Assembly: GCA_050946275.1 (NCBI GenBank)
Contig: JBMNUM010000021.1
Span: 1-35,965, forward strand
Length of the DNA: 35,965 bases
Reading direction: 5' to 3'
Source: JBMNUM01 sp050946275
GTDB taxonomy: Bacteria > Actinomycetota > Coriobacteriia > Coriobacteriales > CADBOM01
The notes under the pieces were generated by a model. It ran no database searches. It was not told the DNA's origin and saw nothing but the letters and a program-made list of their open reading frames with translations. Positions 21,916 through 31,900 of this stretch are shown here, one piece after another. The position numbers and the translations under genes are program-made. Every line of letters begins with the position of its first letter. Position 1 is the first letter of the stretch.

Positions 21916-22845
21916 ATGCTGCATAGGAAATCCAACATGAGGCTCATTGACCCGAGGGGACGCGGGGCGACGGCTCGTCTTGCGCTCGTCGCCGTGGCGG
22001 CAACGGCGGCGCTCGCCATCGGGCTGCTCGGAACCGGATGCCAGGGCGAGGCGGCCGACGACCAGGCAGCCCCCGCTGCCGAGCAGGCGGGCGATGGACA
22101 GCAGGCCGCGGAGGCGACCGATGCCGGTCAGGAGGCCAGCTACTCATTCAAGACGATGGTGCTCGGCCGATACGCGGAAGGAGACGGCGAGCTGGCAGGC
22201 ACGCCCAAGTACTCGTACCTGGAGGTGACGGGCTCGCAGCCCAGCGAGGCCATCGACGGCATCAACGCGGAGATGAAGCAGGAGGCCGAGAACGCCTTCG
22301 CCAAGCAGATGACCGAGGAGATCTACACCAACCCGACCGACGAACAGATGGGACAGGAGTTCTACGAGACCTACACCTTCGGCTGCAGCTACCTCGATGG
22401 GGCGACCATGTGCATCGTCCACAGCGAGTACACGAACCGCCCGCAGGCCGCACATGGCACGCCGGTCACGACGAGCCTGACGTACGACCTCGCCGCCGGC
22501 AGCGTGGTGACGCCCGCGGAAGTCGTGGGGCTGAGCTCCGACGAGCTCGGTGCGCTCGCCTGGAGCGCGGTGGATGGCTATCTGACTGAGAACGGCGACG
22601 TCTTCACGAGCGCCGCGGAGGCGTTCCCCGACGCCGCGGACAAAGCGATCGTCCCGGCCGAGGCCGTCACCTACTGCCTGACGCCGGACGGTGTGGTGGC
22701 CGTCTTCCAGCCCTACGCGATCGGCTCGTACGCCATGGGCACGCCGCGGCTCCTCGTCTGCGACCTGAACGGCAATCCCGCGAGCTCGACCGAGGAAGTG
22801 GAAATCAAGATGCTTCCCGGCGACGGCGAGCAGGACGCGGCCTAA
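21916..22845 (+). CDS. Predicted lipoprotein with DUF3298 (RsiV-like) domain
   Basis: The only plus-strand gene. It has 309 residues. ATG at 21916 has AAAGGAG at 5 bases. Residues 18-41 form an alanine/leucine-rich hydrophobic signal segment after a basic start, ending LLGTGC, so Cys42 is the likely lipidated residue (the -3 position is Gly, not the usual Leu). A linker rich in Ala, Glu and Gln follows (about 43-80). The rest resembles DUF3298/RsiV-type extracellular domains: YSYLEVTG, a helical EAIDGINAEMKQEAENAF, DLAAGSVVTPAEVVGL, and the C-terminal FQPYAIGSYAMGTPRLLV signature. In RsiV this domain binds lysozyme and controls a sigma factor; here there is no transmembrane anti-sigma part and no sigma gene, so the function is unknown. 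It is bracketed by near-identical palindromes. Confidence 0.8.
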   Translation: MLHRKSNMRLIDPRGRGATARLALVAVAATAALAIGLLGTGCQGEAADDQAAPAAEQAGDGQQAAEATDAGQEASYSFKTMVLGRYAEGDGELAGTPKYSYLEVTGSQPSEAIDGINAEMKQEAENAFAKQMTEEIYTNPTDEQMGQEFYETYTFGCSYLDGATMCIVHSEYTNRPQAAHGTPVTTSLTYDLAAGSVVTPAEVVGLSSDELGALAWSAVDGYLTENGDVFTSAAEAFPDAADKAIVPAEAVTYCLTPDGVVAVFQPYAIGSYAMGTPRLLVCDLNGNPASSTEEVEIKMLPGDGEQDAA

Positions 22846-22849
22846 CAAA

Positions 22850-22878
22850 GTGGAACGCTCCCCCGGGGAGCGCTCCAC
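22850..22878. repeat. GGAACGCTCC-family palindrome, copy 3
   Basis: Same 29-base palindrome as copy 2 except for one base (GCGCTCCAC instead of GCGTTCCAC). It starts 5 bases after the lipoprotein stop. It may act as part of a double terminator with the next hairpin. Confidence 0.85.
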
Positions 22879-22898
22879 AAGCTACACCTAGCCGGCAG

Positions 22899-22937
22899 AT
22901 GGAACGCCCCTCTCAGGAGGGGCGTTCCATTTCTTTA
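22899..22937 (+). terminator. Terminator of the lipoprotein gene (palindrome copy 4)
   Basis: Perfect 14-bp stem ATGGAACGCCCCTC / GAGGGGCGTTCCAT with a TCAG loop, followed on the plus strand by TTTCTTTAT. The T-run overlaps the stop codon of the convergent surface-protein gene. The same hairpin lies 5 bases after that stop on the minus strand, so it may serve both genes, although no T-run exists in that direction. Confidence 0.85.
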
Positions 22938-25900
22938 TCGGTTGCGCCGTCTGAGAGCCGTTGCGCAGACGAGGACGGCCGCACCCGCCAGGGCGAGGGC
23001 GAGCGGCGCGATGGGCAGCGAGTCGCCCGTGGCCGCGAGGGCCGATCCGGAGGCCTTGCCCTGCGAGGCCGGCGTCGTGTTGGATCCCGTATTCGACGAC
23101 GGGGTCGTTCCCGGCTTCGAGGGTTGCTCGTCGTCGCCCGGATTGTCCGGGTTCGTGTCGTCCCACGGCGTGGGCTCATCCGGCGTCTCCTCCGTGGGCG
23201 TGTGCGTGTTCGTGACGTTCACGCCATCGATCGTCGCCGTGTAGCCCTCGACCGGGTCCTCGGTGATCGTGTACTCGATCTCGACGCCATCCTTCATCGA
23301 GGGAAGGTCCGTGAAGGTCCACGTCCAGTTTTCGGCCTCCCCGACCGTCGCCTTATCGACCTCCACGCCGTCGGCGAGCAGGTGCACGGTGACCGTATCG
23401 GGTCTGATGCCGTCATAGTCGTTCGCGTCGACCCATGTCTTGGAGCCCTCGACCACGATGAGGTCGCCTTCGTCGCTCCCGTCGGGCAGACGCGGGTTCG
23501 TGACGACGAAGCCCTCGACGGCGCTTCCCGTGATGACGGGATTCCCGTAACCCTCGACCGCATCCTCGGTGATGGTGTACTCGATGGCCTTGCCGCCCTC
23601 GGTCTCGGGGAGCATCTCGAAGGAGCCGGTCCAGTTCTCGCTCGCCTTGAGCGTCAGGGTCTTGCCCGTGTCCTCCCCGTTCGCGAGCAGATGCACCGTC
23701 ACGCTCTCGGGCCTCTTGCCGGCCGCGTCGTCATCGTCTTCCCACGCCTTCGTGACCGAGACGCTCGTCTTGCCGGCCTCGTACTTGTTCGTGATATCGA
23801 AGCCGTCGTAGGCGGTCGAGTAATCCTCGACGGCGTCCTCGGTGATGGTGTAGGCGATCGGATGCCCGTCCGCACCGAAGCGCGGCAGGTCGCCGAACGA
23901 CCAGGCCCAATCGTCCTCGGCCGTGACAGTCTTGGAATCGACCTCGCGGCCGTCGGCGCGCAGGCGCACGGTGATGCTCTCCGGGCGCGCGCCCATGTCG
24001 TCATCATCGTCGTCCCAGGTCTTGGAACCCTCGACCTCGACCGGCTCCACCTCGTTCGTGAACACCGCGGCGTCGACGGGCTCGCCATCCTTGAGATACA
24101 CGGGCGTGCACACGATCGAGCCATCGCCGCCCAAGGTGGGCGTCACGCTCACCTCGTACGTCGTGAAGTCGTACCTGACGTGGTCGAGGACGGGGTCGTC
24201 CGCGGTCACGCCCTGCGGCGCCTCCTCGGCGATCGTGTAGGTGAAGGTCTTGCCGATGTCCTCGGAGCTGTACGCGATGGGCGCAAAGGCGACGGAGCCG
24301 TCGGCCTTGTTGGCGGCGACGTCGATGGTCTCGCCCTCCGCATCCTTCAGGATGAACGTGTAGGCGCGGGCGCTGAGCTCGGCGCCCTCGAGCACCTTGC
24401 GGGCGGCGATCGACGTCTCGCCGCTCGACGAGAACCGGTTCGTGAACGTCGCCTTGGCCGTCTCGTTGGCCGCGAGCGTTCCCTCGTCACCTTCGGCCGA
24501 CACCTGCTCCCAACCGTCCTTGGGCAGCTCGGTCACCGTATAGGTCGCACCCGCGGGCAGGTCATCGATGAACACCGTGTCACGCGCGGTCAGCTTGACC
24601 GTGTCGCCGCTCTCGAACGTCATCGCATAGTCCTCGTTGTTGATGGGCATGACCTCGGCGAAGTAGCCGTAATTCGAGGGGTTGATGTAGTAATAGGAGT
24701 TCGGGCCTCGCAGGAAGTACCTGAACGAGACCGTGTCGCCGGGCACATCGAACTCATCCTCAACGCCGGACATGTACGGACCGCCCTCGACCGCCTTGAC
24801 ATCCTTGACGGCGGTTCCGTCGGAAATGCCGCCCTGGAACACCTGGATGCGGTTGCCGGAGGCGCTGCCGCCCTGCTCGGTGTACGGAATGCCGTAAATC
24901 GTGTAGCGCATCTTCACGTGGAGCATCTGCGCCCCATCGATGCTCACGGTGTTGCGATAGTCGCCAGCGGTGAAGCCCGCCACCTGGATGCCGTCGTCGT
25001 TGAGATTCGGCGTATGGACGATGCGCGTCTTCGAGGCATCGTAGTCCGTGAGCTTCTTGGCCGGGAACTCTCCGGGGATGGGATTGCCCTGAGCATCGAC
25101 GATGTCAATGCGGAATATGAACTCCTCGCCGTCGCCCATGGCGGGGCTCCCCTCGATCTCCTTATCGACCTGCAGGTTGGAGGTCTGCTTGCGGTTGACG
25201 AACAGCGCACCGTCCTCGTCGTACTCGATGTCGAACGCGAGCATGCCGTGGCCGCCGTCCTTGACCGTCACGTTCACGTACTCGGCATGCGAGTCGTACG
25301 TGACCGTCGGGTCGGGGTTGCTGTAGTCGTACGTCTCGTAGATCTGGTAGTGGAACGTCTTGCCGATGTCGTCCTGCGTGAACGACAGCGGGTCGAACGT
25401 CACGGGTGCCGTGCCCCTCCAGGGATTGGGGACATCCTCCCCGCTCGCGTTGGTGATGGTGTCAGAGGTGTCGACAGCCGCGTTCGGCTTCGTCTGGAGC
25501 GTGCGGTAGTTGTCATAGTCGTAGAGCACGAACGAGTACTCGCCCGCCTCCGGCGTGCCGCCGAGCACGGACTTGTGGGCCTGCAGCTGCACGCTGCCCC
25601 GCGCGGTGTAGTTGTTCGCCACACCCGTAGTGGAAGCCGTGTTCGCGGCGATGGTCCCCGAGGGATAGCCGTACTGGTCGACTTCCTCCCAGCCGCCCGG
25701 GGTCTCGACCTCGACGACGGAGTAGATCGTGCCGGCGGGCAGATCGGGGATCACGATGGTCTGGCCGGCCTTGCACTTAACGTAGACGACGCCCTGCGTC
25801 GGCTCGAGCACCTCGTTGGGGTTCTCCTTCCACTGGGCGTAGAGCGTCACCTCCCCGCCATCCTCGGTCGAGAGGTTCTTGACGCTGCCGCGGTCGGGGT

Positions 25901-28900
25901 AGAACGCGCCCGAGCCGTCGGCCTTCGTGTTCCATCCGATGAAGAGCGCACCCGTCTTCTGGTAGCCGTTTGCCTTCAGGGGCGCCTCGACACCGTACGC
26001 GAGCGTCTGCGGCTCGAGCATCTGGCCCGAGTCGGCTCCGTTCCCATCGAACACGACGTTATACGTGTGGCGATCGTAGCGGTACTCGATGACGAGCGAA
26101 TCGTCCTCGGCGACCGTGCCCGTCTGGGTTTCCGGTGCCGTGAAGCCCTCGTAGTCCTTGACCGCCGGCGTCACCTCGGTGCCATAGTCGGCCTCGAACG
26201 TCTCGGTATCGACGAGGTCAAAGCCCGACAGCGACGCATTCTGCTGGTAGTGCTTCACCTGGTACTCGCGGATGGGAGAGTCGACCCATTGCGCGTAGAG
26301 CGTCGTGCGCTCGCCCATGTGGATGAGGCCCGTCGCAGTCGAGCCCGGCGCATACGAGGTGCCGCTGCCGTCCTTCTCGGTGTTCCACGAGTCGAGCGCG
26401 AAGTGCGGTCGCTTCGTCGTCGTTCCATCTGGCATGGGAACGGACGCATCCTCGGATTGCGACGAGAAGTCCTCCGCGGTCGTCATGCCGCCGTTGGGGT
26501 CGAATCGCACCGCGCCCTTGCTGTCGTCGACCTCCCAGATCCAGGTGCCGGCCATGGCCGAGGGATCCCAGTTCGTACGAGACATGTAGCCCGTCGCCGT
26601 CAGTTCCTCGGGCGTGTAGGGGCCATATACCCCGTCAACCCGAATCCATTTGCCCGTGGTGTACGAGTCGGGAGGAGTGGGGAGATAGAGCGTATGACGC
26701 GCGTCATTGGTATCGCGGACCACGAAGAAGAAGTGGGGGCCGAGAACTATCTCGCGCAGCGACGTGCAGTTGTTGAACAGACCCTCCTGAGTATCGAGTG
26801 CACCGCCGTATTGCGGGCTGCCGAATACACCGGGACCTCCGAAATACGAGTACGGGTAGTACAGGCCCATGTTCACATTCTCGCGAGAGGTGTAGTCGGA
26901 TGTGCAGAAATTCCGGATATCGAGCCTCTCGAGGCTCGTGCAGTTCGCGAACATCCAATCCATCGAGTACACGCGGGAGGTGAAGCGCTTGGAATAGCGG
27001 CCCGTCGTCGTGTAGGGATGGTATAGGTTGAACGAACTCAGATCGAGCTCCTTGAGGCTCGAGCAGTTCGCGAACATCCGCTCCATGTACAGGGCGTTGC
27101 TCAGGTCGTTGTCGGGACTGAACGTGATGCGCTCGAGGCTTTTGCAGTTCTGGAACATGAAGTTCAGGTTCGTCACGCGGCTCGTGAGTGGGAACGTGCT
27201 CAGGTCGAGCTCCTTGAGGCTCGTGCAATTCACGAACATGTCGGCCATGTTCGAGCAGTTCGATGAATCGAAGCCGCTCATGTCGACCCGCTCCATCTTC
27301 TTGAGCCCGCTGAACGTGAGCAGGCTGATCGAGGGTAGCTTGATGGTGCCCCGGGTCGTCGCCTGCGTGATCTCGTCGGGGTACTGGATCCACGGGGGCC
27401 GCGTGCTGAGGTTGTACGAGCCAAGCGTGCCCTCGTCGCCCGACTTCGGGCTGAACAGCAGCGTGCCGTCGGAGTAGATCTCCCAGATGCAGGTGCCCGA
27501 CGTGCCGGAATGCACGACCGTGGCCCCATCCGCGATCTCAATCGGGTCGGCCATGGTGGTGAACGACGCCTCGTCGTCGGAGACGGGCTCGGTTGCCGCA
27601 GGGGCGGCAGCCTGAGCCGCGTCGCCCGCATCGACCTCGACGCCGTCCTCGACGGGCGGCGCATCCTCGGGATTGCCCTCGTCGTCCACGGGCTCCTGTG
27701 CGGAGTTTGCGACGGCGGAGTCCGCCGCGGAGAGCGCCTCCTCGGCACCCGCGGATGCAAACGGCTCCATCGTTCCCTGGTCGGGTTCGCCGCCGGCGCC
27801 CTCGTCCGGATTCTCGTCGGTCGGCGTGGCGTTGTCCACACCGTCGATGTACCAGCTAATGCCGTCCTCGGAGCCCAGGGGCAGGCCGTTGGGGTTCTTG
27901 AGCGTCACCTTGAACGTGAACTCGTCGTCCTTGTTGGCGTCGGTCACAGGCGACGCGTACTTGGTGATGCGCAGCGAGCCGGGGCGCGACTTGTTGTTGA
28001 AGGCGATGCCGTCTGCGTCGTAGGTCGTGGTCGACGAGAGGGTCCCGTCCTCGTTCTGGACGACCTCGACGGTGACCGTCTCCTCGTGCATGTCGTAGTC
28101 GACCGAGTCGCTGTTCGGATCGACCTCGCGGATCGTGTAGGTGTAGGTCTTGCCGGCATGCTCGGAGGTGAAGGAAATCGGGGCGAACTGGATGAAGCCG
28201 CCCTCGAGCGTCTGCACCGTCGTCTCCGCGGGCATGGGAGCGCCATCGGAGCCCTCGATCGTGAAGCTGAACGCGCCGGCCTCGGCGGCCCTGCCGTCGA
28301 GCAGCTTCGTGCCGTTGAACTGGACCGTCGTCTTGTCGGGCTGGTACTGGTTGGTGAACACGGCTTTCGCCTCGTCCGCGGGCTTCACCTCGCCGGAGGC
28401 GCCGCTCTGCTCGAGCAGCGCCCATCCGTCGGCTGTCTCCTCCCAGACCTGGTAGGCCGTTCCGGCGGCGATGTCGTCGAACAGCGCCTTCTCGCCGGCG
28501 TGCAGCGCGATCTCGAACTCGCCACCGCTGATCGTCGCGGTCTCCTCGCGCGGCTGCGCGGCGTCGCCGTCACCGGCCGCCTGCGAGACCGTGTAGGCGA
28601 TGTCGCCGTCCTCGACGGCGTCGCCGATGAGCCTCACATGGAACGTGAAGACCTGGTCGGGATTGGCCGACGAGGCATCGGCGACGTTCTTCGTCACGGA
28701 GAGCGAGCCTGGCTTCAGCTCGTTGGTGAAGACCGGCATATCGCTCGAGCCGCCGGCGTCGACGTACGCACCCGCTTCCTCGTCCCACTTGACCTGCCGG
28801 TTCACCTGGTCGAACGAGAGGAGCCCCTCTCCCTCGTCGACCACGGTCACGCGGTACTCCCAGACCTCGTCCGAATACTCGATGCCCTCGTCGTCTCCAG

Positions 28901-31900
28901 CGACCTCGCGGGCGTAGTAGGTGACCGTGCGCCCGATGTCGGCCGCCGTGAAGTGCATCGTCTTCCACGCGACCTCGCCGTTTCCGTCGTTGGTCGCCGT
29001 GTCGACCACGTCGCCGTTCTCGTCGAGCAGCTCGAATGTGAACGCGTCCTTCGCAGGCCTTCCGCCCACGAGGTCCTTCCACGCGCGCGGCGTGAACCAG
29101 CCGTTGGCGGTGTAGGAGTTGGTGAAGTCGACATCGGCCTGCTCGAGCTCGTTGCCCTCCTCGTCGCGGAACGACTGCGTGATGGCGAGCGTGCCGTCGC
29201 CGTTATCCGCAACGTCCACGTCGATGTAGTAGACGTCGTCGCTGTAGGTGTAGCCCTGCTTGTCCTGGGCCTCCTCGACCACCTTGAAGGTGTGGGTCCC
29301 CAGGTCCGTCTCCGTGTAATCGAGCCTGCCCAGCGAGACGGCGGCGGTCGACGAGGCGACGGTGCCGTCATCGCGGCGCTCGACCTCGGTGGGAATGGCG
29401 TTCGAGGCGACGCGCACGAGCGTGTACTCGTCCGAGTCGCTCCACTCGACCTTCTCGTAGAGCGAGAAGCGGAACTGGTACGGGATGAGCATGCGGTTCT
29501 CGAGCGTCTTGAACGCCTTCAGCTGGGTGTGGCCATTGGCCGCGTACCTGTTGGAGAAGCGCACCTTGGTGTCCTTGTTGGGGGTGATGGATCCCTCGTC
29601 GTTCTCGACGTACGTCTGGGTGAAGCCGGGCGTCTCGGCCTCGGTCACCTTGTAGTGCACGTGCTCGGGGACCTCCTTCACGCGGATGGTCTGACCGCCC
29701 TTGATCTTGACGGTGCGCTTGCCGAGCGTGAGCATGCCCGTCGAGACGACCTCCCCCTTCGAATCGGTGACCTCGTAGGCGAGGTCGTCGGTCACGGGCT
29801 TGGCACCCGCGCCGTCGCCGGTGGTGAGGTCGAACGTGAACGCGAACTCGGTATCGGCCGACACGCCCGTCGCGCCGTAGATGCTCTTGGAGACCACGAG
29901 GTCGCCGAAGGGGTGGTAGGAATTGGTGATGTCGTACCCCTCGACAGCCGGCATGTACGACTCGGCCTCGGCCGTCACCGGGACCTCCTTGACGGTGTAG
30001 GCAATCTCCTCGCCGTTGGCGTAGCGGTAGAGGTTGTCGAACTCGTACTGCCACTCCCCCGCCGCATTGGGTCGGACATCCTGCTCGTCGACCTTCTCGC
30101 CGTTGGCGTAGAGCTCGACGCGGATGTAGCCCGGCATGGTCGACTCCGAACCGCCGGACCAGTCCTTTGTGCCCGCGATCGAGATGCGCTCGGGATCGTG
30201 GAAGTTCGTGATCGTGGCGCCATCATGGGTGTAGGTCGCGCCCTGCTCGTATCCCTCGACCGGGTCCTCCTCCACGGAGTACCTGATCTTGTTCCCCTCC
30301 CCGTCGGTGTAGGGGATGTTGTCGAAGGAGCCGCTCCAGACCTGCTCGCCGGTCTGCTCGTCGGTCTGGGGCAGCGTGAGCGTCAGGCCGGTGTCCTCGT
30401 CGTTGGCGTAGAGGTGCAGCGTCACACTCTCGGGGCGCAGCGCGTCGCGGTCATCGTCGTCACGCCACTTCTTGTTGACCTCGAACGAGAACTCCTCGAT
30501 GCCGACCTTCGTGTAGTCCTTGCGCACGAATCCCTTGTCATCGGGGACCGGCTGCATGGTCGACTCGTCGAGCGAGGTGCACTTCAGAAAGACGTTGTTG
30601 TAGGCATGGGCGTCGTCCGCTATGGGCTTGCGCGCATCGTCGCCGTACGGTGCCTTCATCTTGATCAGGGCCGACACCGACTCCATCGGGTTCAGCACGA
30701 AATCCGATCCGTCGGCCTTCTTGCGCGCGTCGATGGCGATGGCCGTCACGGTCGAGAGGTCCTCCGGCGGCGTCGCCGACCACACGTCGCTCTCGTCGAG
30801 GTCGACGTACATCTCCTTGACGCGGATCGGGTCTGCCTCGTCGGCGAGCTGCAGGTTCTCGACGGTGCTGTAGTACACGACGGGAGCGCAGCCCATCTGC
30901 TCGAGCTGGCTCGTGTCGACGCCGATGAACGTGCCCTGCCAGCGCGGTGCGTCGATGTCGGCCTCGTCGTTGCCGTCCCCGGCGTAGAAGTTCTCGAGCG
31001 AGTCGTACATGACCAGCCCGGTCGAGACCGTGCCCGTGTTGGCGGCCATGCGCAGGCGGTAGGTGTAGCTGCCGCCCTCGTACACGGTGCGCTTGTCCTC
31101 GTAGGTGCCCTCCGACCAGCGGCCGTCGTTGTTGACCTGCACGTCCTTGGTCAGCGAGGTGCGCGCGGCGGAGAGGATGCTGAGGCGCGTCGTGGCGCCA
31201 GCGTAGAGGAAGCTCGGGGTGTCACGGTCGTCGTTCAGATCGGTCATGGCCTCGCGCTCCGCGTCGTCGGCGAAGGCGCCGGGAGTCGCGATGTTGTTAC
31301 CGGCGGTCGGGTCATCCGGCTCGCCGCGGTACCCGTCGATCGAACCGAGCTCGTCGATGCCGGACTCGTAGGAGATGACGTTGTGGATCGGCTGCGAGTT
31401 CTGCTGTATGGCGTTCAGGCCGTAGTAGTCGGCCAGCTCGTCGAAGCCGATGGTCGCGTCGAACGAGATGCGCGGCACATCCATGAAGTACTTGGCGCCG
31501 TTCGAGCTGTAGAGCTCGGGCGTCGGCTTGAGCTTAGCCTCGACGACGAGCATGGTCCTGCCCGTCCCCTCGTAGTCCTCGATCGTGAACGCGCGCGTCA
31601 CGAGGTCCTGATCGCGCACGGCGACCGAGTCCATGTCGGGCACCATGCCCTTGGGGAGCAGGTCGCGCCAGATGCACTTCGTGTCCGCCTCGAGGCGACC
31701 GTCGGCGATCGCCTGCGTGTACGCGCGGTAGTCGCCGATGAGGCTCTTCTCGTCGACCTCGGCCGCATAGTGGAGCGTGACGTTGCGCGCATCGTAGTCG
31801 ATGTCCGCGTCGGAATGCTCCTCCGTCTTGAGCGGCGACGCCATGGTCTTCGTCGTGTAGCCGCGGACCTCGTCGTAACCGTCCTTGTCAATGGAGCAGA

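Noticed and set aside
21916..22845. Anti-sigma factor RsiV itself
   Set aside because: There is no cytoplasmic anti-sigma domain or internal membrane helix, and no sigma factor gene is adjacent; only the extracellular-type domain is similar.
23025..23039. Canonical LPxTG motif for the giant protein
   Set aside because: The sequence reads LAATG; the later LPIAP in the same tail is not a sorting motif.
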